The position numbers and the translations under genes were made by a program. Positions 7,984 to 15,243 of a stretch of DNA of 64,000 bases are shown here, in pieces; position 1 is the stretch's first letter, and each line of letters starts with the position of its first letter. This DNA comes from CAYZED01 sp964477445 (GTDB taxonomy: Bacteria > Bacillota > Clostridia > Lutisporales > Lutisporaceae). The notes under the pieces were generated by a model. It made no database searches. It worked only from the letters and a program-made list of their open reading frames with translations, and was not told where the DNA came from. The stretch spans positions 186,001 to 250,000 of the forward strand of contig CAYZED010000001.1 in the NCBI GenBank assembly GCA_964477445.1, in the 5' to 3' direction.

Positions 7984-8514
7984 ATCAGTAATGTAAAAGA
8001 TTTGCAAATCAATGAAGAGATAAGAGACAGAGAAATAAGAGTAGTTGATGTAAATGGTGAACAGTTAGGAATTATGACATCCAGACAAGCGTTAGACCTT
8101 GCTGCAGATAAGCAGTTAGATCTAGTGAAAATCGCTCCGACGGCTAAACCGCCGGTATGTAAGATTATGGATTTTGGGAAGTATAAATTCGAGCTTAGTA
8201 AAAAAGACAAAGAAGCAAAGAAGCATCAGAAAATCATTAACTTAAAAGAAATCAGATTTTCTCCATCAATTGAGGATCATGATCTGCAGGTTAAAGCGAA
8301 AAACACAGTGAAGTTCCTTCAAGACGGAGATAAAGTTAAGGTAACTATCCGTTTCAGAGGCAGAGAAGTTGATCATGCATACAGTATCGGTGACAAAGTA
8401 ATGAAGCATTTCGTTGGAATGGTTATCGAGCACTGCATAATTGAAAAACCTGCCAAATTAGAAGGCAAGAATATGTCAATGACTCTTGCCCCTAAAGTAG
8501 TACAGATAAAATAA
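7984..8514 (+). CDS. infC: Translation initiation factor IF-3, apparent AUC start codon
   Basis: IF-3 binds the 30S subunit and discriminates against wrong start codons; 176 residues. The N-domain (DLQINEEIRDREIRVVDVNG), linker and C-domain (EIRFSPSIEDHDLQVKAKNT) are intact. No ATG or GTG suits the family N-terminus. The ATC at 7984 lies 7 bases after GGAGGTG and gives (M)SNVKDLQINEEIR, the expected beginning; a TTG at 8002 has no ribosome site and would remove it. Rare AUU/AUA/AUC starts are a known autoregulatory feature of infC. First gene of the infC-rpmI-rplT operon. Confidence 0.93.
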   Translation: MSNVKDLQINEEIRDREIRVVDVNGEQLGIMTSRQALDLAADKQLDLVKIAPTAKPPVCKIMDFGKYKFELSKKDKEAKKHQKIINLKEIRFSPSIEDHDLQVKAKNTVKFLQDGDKVKVTIRFRGREVDHAYSIGDKVMKHFVGMVIEHCIIEKPAKLEGKNMSMTLAPKVVQIK

Positions 8515-8542
8515 CAAGTTCAAGCAAAGGAGAGATTCTAAA

Positions 8543-8740
8543 ATGCCTAAGCAAAAAACACACAAAGCTTCCGCCAAAAGATTCAGCTTTACTAAGACCG
8601 GAAGAGTAAAGAGGGGTTGCGCTTATAAATCCCACCTTTTGACAGGTAAGACAACGAAAAGAACAAGAAGACTCAGAAAAGGCGCGTATACAACAGCAAC
8701 AGAAGCAAAAATTATCAGAAGGTTATTACCTTATAAGTAG
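8543..8740 (+). CDS. rpmI: 50S ribosomal protein L35
   Basis: 65 residues, basic, with the family start MPKQKTHKASAKRF and the C-terminal LRKGAYTTATEAKIIRRLLPY. AAAGGAGAG ribosome site upstream. Middle gene of infC-rpmI-rplT, 28 bases after infC and 18 before rplT. Confidence 0.97.
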   Translation: MPKQKTHKASAKRFSFTKTGRVKRGCAYKSHLLTGKTTKRTRRLRKGAYTTATEAKIIRRLLPYK

Positions 8741-8758
8741 TAAAAGGGGGTATTTGAA

Positions 8759-9115
8759 ATGGCACGTGTAAAAAGAGCGGTACATGCTCATAAAAAACGT
8801 AGAAAGATTTTTAAACTTGCTAAAGGTTATGTAGGTGGCAGAAGCAAGAAATATACTATAGCTAAAGATACTGTTAAGAGAGCACTTTGGTTTGCGTATA
8901 TCGGTAGAAAATTAAAAAAGAGAAGTTATAGACAGCTTTGGATAACTAGAATAAATGCTGCTGCAAGACTTAATGGAATGTCATATAGCAGATTTATGGA
9001 TGGCTTAAAAAAGGCTGGAGTAGACATTAACAGAAAAGTTCTTTCTGAAATGGCTATTCAAGATGCAGCTGGCTTTACTGAGCTCGCAGAACTCGCGAAA
9101 ACTAAGATTTCTTAG
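8759..9115 (+). CDS. rplT: 50S ribosomal protein L20
   Basis: 118 residues, normal length, with the diagnostic N-terminus MARVKRAVHAHKKRRKIFKL and RQLWITRINAAARLNGMSYS in the middle. L20 assembles early on 23S rRNA and in Firmicutes represses its own operon through the leader ahead of infC. A clear terminator follows at 9151. Confidence 0.98.
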   Translation: MARVKRAVHAHKKRRKIFKLAKGYVGGRSKKYTIAKDTVKRALWFAYIGRKLKKRSYRQLWITRINAAARLNGMSYSRFMDGLKKAGVDINRKVLSEMAIQDAAGFTELAELAKTKIS

Positions 9116-9150
9116 TTTGTAAGTGCATAAATACTTTTTTTCATGAAGGC

Positions 9151-9191
9151 AAAAAGCTATGATGTTAATAAACTAATATCATAGCTTTTTC
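9151..9191 (+). terminator. Intrinsic terminator after rplT
   Basis: AAAAAGCTATGAT pairs with ATCATAGCTTTTT around an AT-rich loop; the 3' arm doubles as the T-run. It closes the infC operon. Confidence 0.9.
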
Positions 9192-9194
9192 TTA

Positions 9195-9224
9195 TTGTTA
9201 AAAGCAAAGGGATAATAGTATAAT
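9195..9224 (+). promoter_or_regulatory. Sigma-A promoter candidate for the SpoU-family gene
   Basis: TTGTTA (9195-9200), 18-base spacer, TATAAT (9219-9224), immediately behind the rplT terminator and 63 bases before the next gene. Confidence 0.6.
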
Positions 9225-9286
9225 TGATTTGATAATGGTATTCACTGCAAGGCAAATAAAAGTGAGAGGGAAAAGAATAAATAAAT

Positions 9287-10135
9287 ATGGAAATAATAAA
9301 AAGCAAAGATAATAAAACAGTTAAATTAATAAAATCTTTAAACCAAAAGAAAAATAGAGAAGAAGTAGGACTTTATGTAGTTGAGGGACTTAAAATAGTT
9401 GAAGAAGCTCTGCAGGCGGCTATTATTATTGAAAATTTAGTAATAAGAGAAGATATATATGATAGTGCATGTTGTGGTTATGAAGGATTAGAATGGCTTT
9501 GGGAAGTAATCGATAGAAATTCCGAAAAAGAGTACAGACAAGACAATCTAAAAAAAATCACTATTTTTGACAAAGAACTTTTTAACAGTACTTCGTTTAC
9601 CGAAAATCCTCAAGGGATTATGGCTTTGATCGAAATACCAGAGAGAGCGTCGAAGGAAAGTTTTGTTGACCATAAAGGAAATAAACTATGTATTCTAGCT
9701 CTAGATGAAATTAAAGACCCAGGTAATATGGGAACTATTTTAAGGACTATGGATGCTTTTGGAATAGACGGAATAATTCTTGGAAGAGGATGCGTTGATA
9801 TATATAATGACAAAGTAACTAGATCTAGCATGGGATCAATATTTAGATTAAAATGTTTCTTTAGTGACGATCTTTCTGCGACACTAAACGAATTTAAAAA
9901 TGACAAATTCTCGATAATTGGAACTGACCCTCATTCAGATACGGATTTTACAAAGGTTAAAATTAAAGATAACGTAATTATTGTAATTGGTAATGAATCA
10001 AAAGGTATTAGCGAACTAGTAAGGAACTCATTAACTGGAACTGTATCAATCCCTATGATAGGAAGAGCAGAATCACTTAATGCAGCTATAGCGACAGCAT
10101 TGGTTGCATATGAATTTAGAAAAAATAATTTTTAG
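9287..10135 (+). CDS. SpoU/TrmH-family RNA 2'-O-methyltransferase
   Basis: 282 residues. The N-terminal substrate-binding part (KSLNQKKNREEVGLYVVEGLK) is followed by the SPOUT knot with the three SpoU motifs: LALDEIKDPGNMGTILRTMD, then VIIVIGNESKGIS and VSIPMIGRAESLNAAIATAL. These bind S-adenosylmethionine in the trefoil knot. Family members methylate a ribose in 23S rRNA or tRNA; the exact site is not predictable. Location after infC-rpmI-rplT is common in Firmicutes (compare ysgA). A membrane-anchored protein follows 9 bases later. Confidence 0.9.
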   Translation: MEIIKSKDNKTVKLIKSLNQKKNREEVGLYVVEGLKIVEEALQAAIIIENLVIREDIYDSACCGYEGLEWLWEVIDRNSEKEYRQDNLKKITIFDKELFNSTSFTENPQGIMALIEIPERASKESFVDHKGNKLCILALDEIKDPGNMGTILRTMDAFGIDGIILGRGCVDIYNDKVTRSSMGSIFRLKCFFSDDLSATLNEFKNDKFSIIGTDPHSDTDFTKVKIKDNVIIVIGNESKGISELVRNSLTGTVSIPMIGRAESLNAAIATALVAYEFRKNNF

Positions 10136-10144
10136 GAGGTCAAC

Positions 10145-10873
10145 ATGTTAAAAAAGATTTCTTTGGTAATTTTGGTTTTGATTATTGCAGCAGGTGGCTA
10201 TGGATATTTTTGGTTTAGAGGACTGAGCACAGTGGATGAAAATTTTACAAAGGTTGATAATGTTCCGGCTGACTTAAGTCAAACCTATAAGTCAGCTTTG
10301 AAGGACGCGAAAAAAGGCGGAATTATTATAAAAGAAGCATATTCACAGGCTATGACACAGAAACTCTTTAATGAAACTAGCTTTTTGAACTTTGGTTCAG
10401 GATCTTCAGGACCAAGAGTAGAATCTTTGAACATTAGCACAAAAGGTGATAAGGCAAATATCAAAATGATTGTTAATCTAAATGGTGTGACTGCTTCGGG
10501 AAATTTGAATAATGAAAAATTCCTTGGGTATTCGACTTCGTTTAAAGCCTCGGATTTAGCCGCTTCACTTGCACCATCAGGAATTCCTTTCTTAAAAGCC
10601 TCTAAATTTGGAGTTTCTGCAGATGTCGAGTTCAAAACATTCTCAGAAGGAATTGGTATCAAACCAGTTTCAATATCAGTTGGTAATTCACCTATACCTG
10701 TTGGCGTTGCTATGGCAGCCGTTAAACAATATGCACCACAAGCTAATGTAAATTCAGAAAACTATATTATTTTAGGACCAATGACAGTAACAGATAAAAG
10801 TACTGGGAAGGTATTGTTTGTTGTGACTGGTTTTGAAGTGAAAGATGGAGAACTCATTATAAATACAAAATAG
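10145..10873 (+). CDS. Membrane-anchored protein of unknown function
   Basis: 242 residues, not recognised. Residues 5-27 (ISLVILVLIIAAGGYGYFWF) are a single N-terminal transmembrane anchor or uncleaved signal. The rest, probably outside the cytoplasm, is rich in beta-strand-like stretches and small residues (SLNISTKGDKANIKMIVNLN; GVSADVEFKTFSEGIGIKPV), reminiscent of lipid-binding or LEA-like beta domains such as the DUF2140/YpmS type, but I see no decisive motif. A good AGGAGG site precedes the ATG, and it is only 9 bases after the methyltransferase gene, so the two are probably cotranscribed. Confidence 0.7.
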   Translation: MLKKISLVILVLIIAAGGYGYFWFRGLSTVDENFTKVDNVPADLSQTYKSALKDAKKGGIIIKEAYSQAMTQKLFNETSFLNFGSGSSGPRVESLNISTKGDKANIKMIVNLNGVTASGNLNNEKFLGYSTSFKASDLAASLAPSGIPFLKASKFGVSADVEFKTFSEGIGIKPVSISVGNSPIPVGVAMAAVKQYAPQANVNSENYIILGPMTVTDKSTGKVLFVVTGFEVKDGELIINTK

Positions 10874-11013
10874 AATCGACCATGAATCGACCATGAATTC
10901 AATAGATTTATATACTCGACAATCATAATTTCATATCAATTTGCTTTTCTTCTTAAAATGTTTCATTACGCAAATTGGTATCATTTAATGGTTGTCTTTT
11001 TTTAAAACGACAG

Positions 11014-11042
11014 TTGCAAATAAATTACATATATTATATAAT
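11014..11042 (+). promoter_or_regulatory. Sigma-A promoter candidate for the ComM-like gene
   Basis: TTGCAA (11014-11019), 17-base spacer, TATAAT (11037-11042), about 50 bases before the TTG start. Confidence 0.6.
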
Positions 11043-11094
11043 TAGCATATTAACAAAATATGTAAAACGAGATTTCGTTTAGAAAGAGGAAATA

Positions 11095-12663
11095 TTGTTT
11101 GTTTCTGTGCTTAGTAGTATTACTGACGGTATTGATGGGCATCTTATAAATGTAGAGATTGATATTTCTAACGGCTTGCCTGGGTTTGATATTGTAGGAT
11201 TACCTAATGCTGCCGTCAGAGAATCTCGAGAACGCGTAAGAGCGGCTATCAAGAATTCCGGGTTTGAATTTCCTTATAAAAGAATAACCGTTAATCTAGC
11301 GCCCGCTAATATCAGAAAAGAAGGCGCTGTATTTGATCTAGCTATTGCTGTGGGATTGATGTCGCTAATGGGAACAATAAGCTTTGAAGAGCTGAAAAAC
11401 ACCTGTTTTCTCGGAGAATTGTCACTTGATGGAAGCGTTAAGGGATTGAATGGAATTTTGCCGATGGCTTTGTCAATTGGAGAGCTATCAAAAAATTCTA
11501 GGTTGATCGTTTCTTATGAAAATCTCGCAGAAGGGAAATTAGCGGAAAAAGTTAAGATAATACCAGTTAAAAGTCTGAAAGATTTAGTTGATTATTTTAA
11601 TGAAAAGAATAATTTTCGAGATGCACATGAAGGGCTTTTCAAGGGGGATGCAATTGACGGTATAAAACATAGTTTTCGATTAAAAAATATTGAACAAAGA
11701 AAAGAAAATATTCTTGATTTAAGCGATGTAAAAGGTCATAGAGCAGCAAAAAGGGCTATGGAGATAGCAGCCTCAGGTGGTCATAATTTAATTTTTTATG
11801 GACCACCAGGTTCGGGAAAAACAATGCTTGCAAAAAGAATGCCGACTATTATGCCACTGATGACAAAAAGTGAATCAATAGAAACAACTAAAATATATAG
11901 TGTGGCAGGAAAACTAGAAGAAGGACAGGGAATAATATGTGAGAGACCTTTTAGGAGTCCTCATCATATTCTATCAGCAATAGCAATTATTGGAGGGGGT
12001 GCAAATCCTAAGCCAGGAGAAGTTACCTTGGCACATAATGGGGTTTTGTTTTTAGATGAAATGCCTGAATTTAGTAGGGCGACGTTAGAAGCTTTAAGAC
12101 TACCTTTAGAAGAAAATGAAATTATTATAACAAGAGTAAGTGGCGCCGTTAAATACCCTGCAAAGTTTCTGCTAATTGGGAGTATGAATCCTTGTCCATG
12201 TGGTCATTTTGGCAAAAAAAATCATCAATGTAAATGTACGGACTATCAAATTAGAAGTTATATAAGTAAATTATCGGGGCCATTACTTGATAGGATTGAT
12301 TTGAAAATTGAAGTGCCTTCAATAGAAATAAGTGAAATGTTTGAAAAAAACTCAGGCGAATCATCAGAAGTAGTAAGAAAAAGAGTTGAAAATGCAAGAC
12401 AAATTCAATCTGAAAGGTTCTGTTGTTGTATTGAAAAAATAAATTCAGAAATGACTTCAAAGCAAATAGATGAATTTTGTCAAATCGGAAAAAGTGAAAG
12501 TGATTTACTAAAAAACGCATCAAAATACTTAGGCCTAAGTAGCAGAGGGGTAAGCAGAATTCTCAAAGTAGCGAGAACAATTGCAGATTTAGAAGGTGAA
12601 CATAACATTAAAGCTACTCACTTATCAGAAGCTATCGCGTATAGAAGCTTTCAAAATAAATGA
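11095..12663 (+). CDS. YifB/ComM-family Mg-chelatase-like AAA+ ATPase
   Basis: 522 residues, full length. The N-terminal ComM-specific domain (LVxVEIDISNGLPGFDIVGLP, residues 17-37) precedes the AAA+ core: Walker A YGPPGSGKTMLAKR (about 234-247), Walker B VLFLDEMPEF, the MNPCPCGHFG...CKC cysteine cluster, and the C-terminal helical domain (LSSRGVSRILKVARTIADLE). ComM is a branch-migration helicase in natural transformation in Gram-negatives; its role in Clostridia is inferred. Two genes further on is dprA, another recombination gene. Start is TTG with AGAAAGAGGA 5 bases before. Confidence 0.9.
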   Translation: MFVSVLSSITDGIDGHLINVEIDISNGLPGFDIVGLPNAAVRESRERVRAAIKNSGFEFPYKRITVNLAPANIRKEGAVFDLAIAVGLMSLMGTISFEELKNTCFLGELSLDGSVKGLNGILPMALSIGELSKNSRLIVSYENLAEGKLAEKVKIIPVKSLKDLVDYFNEKNNFRDAHEGLFKGDAIDGIKHSFRLKNIEQRKENILDLSDVKGHRAAKRAMEIAASGGHNLIFYGPPGSGKTMLAKRMPTIMPLMTKSESIETTKIYSVAGKLEEGQGIICERPFRSPHHILSAIAIIGGGANPKPGEVTLAHNGVLFLDEMPEFSRATLEALRLPLEENEIIITRVSGAVKYPAKFLLIGSMNPCPCGHFGKKNHQCKCTDYQIRSYISKLSGPLLDRIDLKIEVPSIEISEMFEKNSGESSEVVRKRVENARQIQSERFCCCIEKINSEMTSKQIDEFCQIGKSESDLLKNASKYLGLSSRGVSRILKVARTIADLEGEHNIKATHLSEAIAYRSFQNK

Positions 12664-12828
12664 ACTGAGGTTATAATAACCTAAAAGCACAAAGGCAGCT
12701 TCGTTGAAACATTGTTTCAAAAGAATTCAGTTTATTCATTGAGAATTACGCATTTAAATATTGAAATAAGCTTTGCAAAGACTCTTTACCCATTGCAAAT
12801 TAAATTAACTTAAGTTAGGAGAAAAAAT

Positions 12829-13612
12829 ATGCCTTTCATAAAAGATAAGTGGACAAAAATTATAGTTACGGGGTTGGTGGGACTTTCAATAATATTTTAT
12901 GGGCTAGATTTTATTTTTTTCAGACAAATTAAAGAGGAGGTCATGTGGTTTTGGAGAACCTTAAGCTTTATGCCAATTGAAGTTTTATTAGTGACATTGG
13001 TAATCCAAAAAATGATTGATGAAAGAGATCGTCAGTCAAAATTAAAAAAACTCAACATGGTAATTGGACTATTCTTTAGCGANNNNNNNNNNCGAAGCTG
13101 GTAGAGAGTTATTAGTCTATGCAGTTAAGACTGATCCGTTGGCAGATGAAAAAAGAGAATGTCTTAAAATGAGTAATAATTGGAGTGAAAAAAATTTCAT
13201 TTCAGCAATGCAAAAAACAGAAATGGAAACAAAAAAATTTGAAAAACAAGGCAGAAAACTTATTGTTGACAGGACTTATATGCAAGAATTAAAGGTAGTT
13301 TTATCAGTCAGAAGAGATTTTATGGTGAAATTATTGGAGAATTCCTCGCTGCTTGAACACGAGAGTTTTTCTGAACTACTAACATATATTTTCCATTTAA
13401 TTGAAGAACTTGATATGAGAGTTGACTTATCAAAAATTCCAAATAAAGACTTAGAACACCTTGAGATTGATTTAAGAAGAGCTTACTCTAAGTTGGTTTT
13501 GGAGTGGTTAAGATATATGAAGCATTTAAGAAAAGAATATCCATATTTATACTCTTTTGCTATTCGTACAAATCCTTTTGAGAAAGAAATTAAGGTCGAA
13601 ATAAGCGATTAG
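12829..13612 (+). CDS. Membrane protein of unknown function (interrupted only by a 10-N gap)
   Basis: Two reading frames, 12829-13082 and 13093-13612, belong to one gene. The left flank ends in AGCGA and the right begins CGAAGC; overlapping the shared CGA and removing the N run restores FFSEAGRELL and one frame of 256 residues. Two transmembrane helices occupy residues about 10-32 and 47-62, followed by a cytosolic helical region rich in charged residues (LKKLNMVIGLFFSEAGRELL). The KLNMVIGxFFSExG signature recurs in uncharacterised membrane proteins of Clostridia; no function is known to me. Ribosome site TTAGGAG is good. Confidence 0.7.
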
Positions 13613-13631
13613 TCAATGACTTATAATTGAA

Positions 13632-13728
13632 TATATAAATGTGTAAATATATAAATGTGTAAATATATGAATGCGTAAATATATGAATGCGTAAATATGT
13701 GATTATGTGAATATAATTACACATAATC
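13632..13728 (+). repeat. 16-bp tandem repeat ending in a hairpin
   Basis: TATATAAATGTGTAAA occurs twice, then two copies of TATATGAATGCGTAAA and a degenerate fifth copy (13632-13711). The fifth copy overlaps an inverted repeat GATTATGTG (13701-13709) / CACATAATC (13720-13728) that could act as a weak terminator. The block fills most of the space between the unknown membrane protein and dprA. Confidence 0.85.
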
Positions 13729-13778
13729 ATTAGCCTTTAAAAGGAAATAATTTGTGTTAATAAAATAGGAGGGTGTTT

Positions 13779-15131
13779 TTGAAAGAAAAAATCGCTGAAA
13801 TTTGGTTGGCTTCTCAAGAAGGTATGTCTATGGAAGAGTATATTAGAATTTTAAAAACTTTTGGAAGTGCAAAAAAGTCTATTAAGGAATTATCTGAATT
13901 TGCAAATGGAAAAGACATAAATAAAGATAATGAACCAGAATTTGAATTGTGGTTGAAAATGAGGGGAAAACTAAAGTCCTCATTTAATATCGTTTTTAAA
14001 GAATCTATATTTGAAGATTTTAGATGTTCCTATGAAAATAGGGATATTAAAGCAATAACAATACAGGATAAAGAATATCCCATTAGACTACGGAACATCC
14101 CGTCGCCGCCGCCCGTTCTGTTCATTAAGACGAAAAACTTCAGCTCGTGCATGAATCGTCTTAATGACCAGAACTACCTCGCCATAGGCGAGGTGGGCTC
14201 CCGCCAATGCAGCTCCTACGGAATCCGCGCCGCTGAGGCATTCGCGGCCGGATTGGCCAGGGCCGGTGTCACAGTAATTAGTGGCATGGCCCTTGGCATA
14301 GATGGAGCTGCCCACCGCGGAGCCCTGGCGGCGGGGGGCTTTACGGTTGCCGTTTTGGGTAGTGGGATACTTAAGCCCTACCCTGATTCTCATAGAGATT
14401 TATTTGAGCAAATTTGTGAACGAGGAGCAGTAATAAGTGAATTTGCACCGTCTCAAGAAGCTATACGATATAATTTCCCAAAAAGAAATCGAATTATCAG
14501 CGGGCTCTCAGATGGTATTTTAGTTGTTGAGGCAGGAGAGCGTAGTGGTTCCTTAATTACTGTAGAGTATGCAGCTGAACAGGGCAGAGATGTTTTTGCG
14601 ATTCCTGGGAACATCAATAGTTATACTAGCCGTGGGACTAATAAACTAGTTAAAGATGGTGCGATTATAGCCATTACACCAGATGATATATTAGCTGAAT
14701 ATAATGAAAGAACTATTTTTGACATCGGCATTAATTCTTCAGATAGTTGTTCGTTTGAATTTGACAATTTTAAAATCTCTGAAGTAAAGACAGAAAAGAA
14801 GAGGATAGTAGGAAAGAATGCTTCTAAAAATGATGCTTCTGAAAATGATGCTTTTGAAAATGATGCTTCTGAAAATGATAATTCTGAAAATGATGCTTCT
14901 GAAAATGATAATTCTGAAAAGTATATTTGGCAAAATGGGGAAAATGATATTAGCTTGACGGAAGAATCAATAAAAATATTTGATTTACTTAAAGAAAAAC
15001 CTCTGAGTATCGACGAAATTTCTGATTCGTTAAATTTTGAAATTAAGACTGTTATTTCAGAACTAGTTGGATTGGAGATGATGGGAGTAATTAAGAACAA
15101 TTTTGGTATATATGAGGCTGTATTATTTTGA
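13779..15131 (+). CDS. dprA: DNA-processing protein DprA, with a G+C-rich central patch
   Basis: DprA (Smf) loads RecA on incoming single-stranded DNA during transformation. The 450-residue product has an N-terminal SAM-like region, the Rossmann core (GSRQCSSYGIRAAEAFAAGL, VISGMALGIDGAAHRGALAA, VVEAGERSGSLITVEYAAEQ, FAIPGNI) and a C-terminal winged helix (KPLSIDEISDSLNFEIKTVI). TTG at 13779 is preferred because AGGAGG ends 6 bases before it. Two oddities stand out. Codons at about 14090-14345 are G+C-rich, unlike the rest of the gene. The linker before the winged helix contains seven 5-residue repeats (DASEN/DNSEN), which make the protein longer than the usual 360-380. The C-domain is still in frame. 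Confidence 0.93.
   Translation: MKEKIAEIWLASQEGMSMEEYIRILKTFGSAKKSIKELSEFANGKDINKDNEPEFELWLKMRGKLKSSFNIVFKESIFEDFRCSYENRDIKAITIQDKEYPIRLRNIPSPPPVLFIKTKNFSSCMNRLNDQNYLAIGEVGSRQCSSYGIRAAEAFAAGLARAGVTVISGMALGIDGAAHRGALAAGGFTVAVLGSGILKPYPDSHRDLFEQICERGAVISEFAPSQEAIRYNFPKRNRIISGLSDGILVVEAGERSGSLITVEYAAEQGRDVFAIPGNINSYTSRGTNKLVKDGAIIAITPDDILAEYNERTIFDIGINSSDSCSFEFDNFKISEVKTEKKRIVGKNASKNDASENDAFENDASENDNSENDASENDNSEKYIWQNGENDISLTEESIKIFDLLKEKPLSIDEISDSLNFEIKTVISELVGLEMMGVIKNNFGIYEAVLF
14817..14921 (+). repeat. 15-bp in-frame tandem repeat in dprA
   Basis: Seven units related to GATGCTTCTGAAAAT, coding for NASKN, DASEN, DAFEN, DASEN, DNSEN, DASEN, DNSEK. It lies in the linker between the Rossmann core and the C-terminal domain. 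Confidence 0.9.
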
Positions 15132-15243
15132 ATAATTTTGTGAATTTCTAAATTTTCTGAATTCGGTATTGCTTTTTTATAAATCGACTAATATAATTAG
15201 GACTGCTGAACTCTATAAGCAATATAATAATGAGGTGAACAAT

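Noticed and set aside
14088..14393. Open frame of 101 codons on the - strand inside dprA
   Set aside because: It exists only because the G+C-rich patch is poor in stop codons. No ribosome site, no recognisable protein, and the + strand carries conserved DprA motifs.
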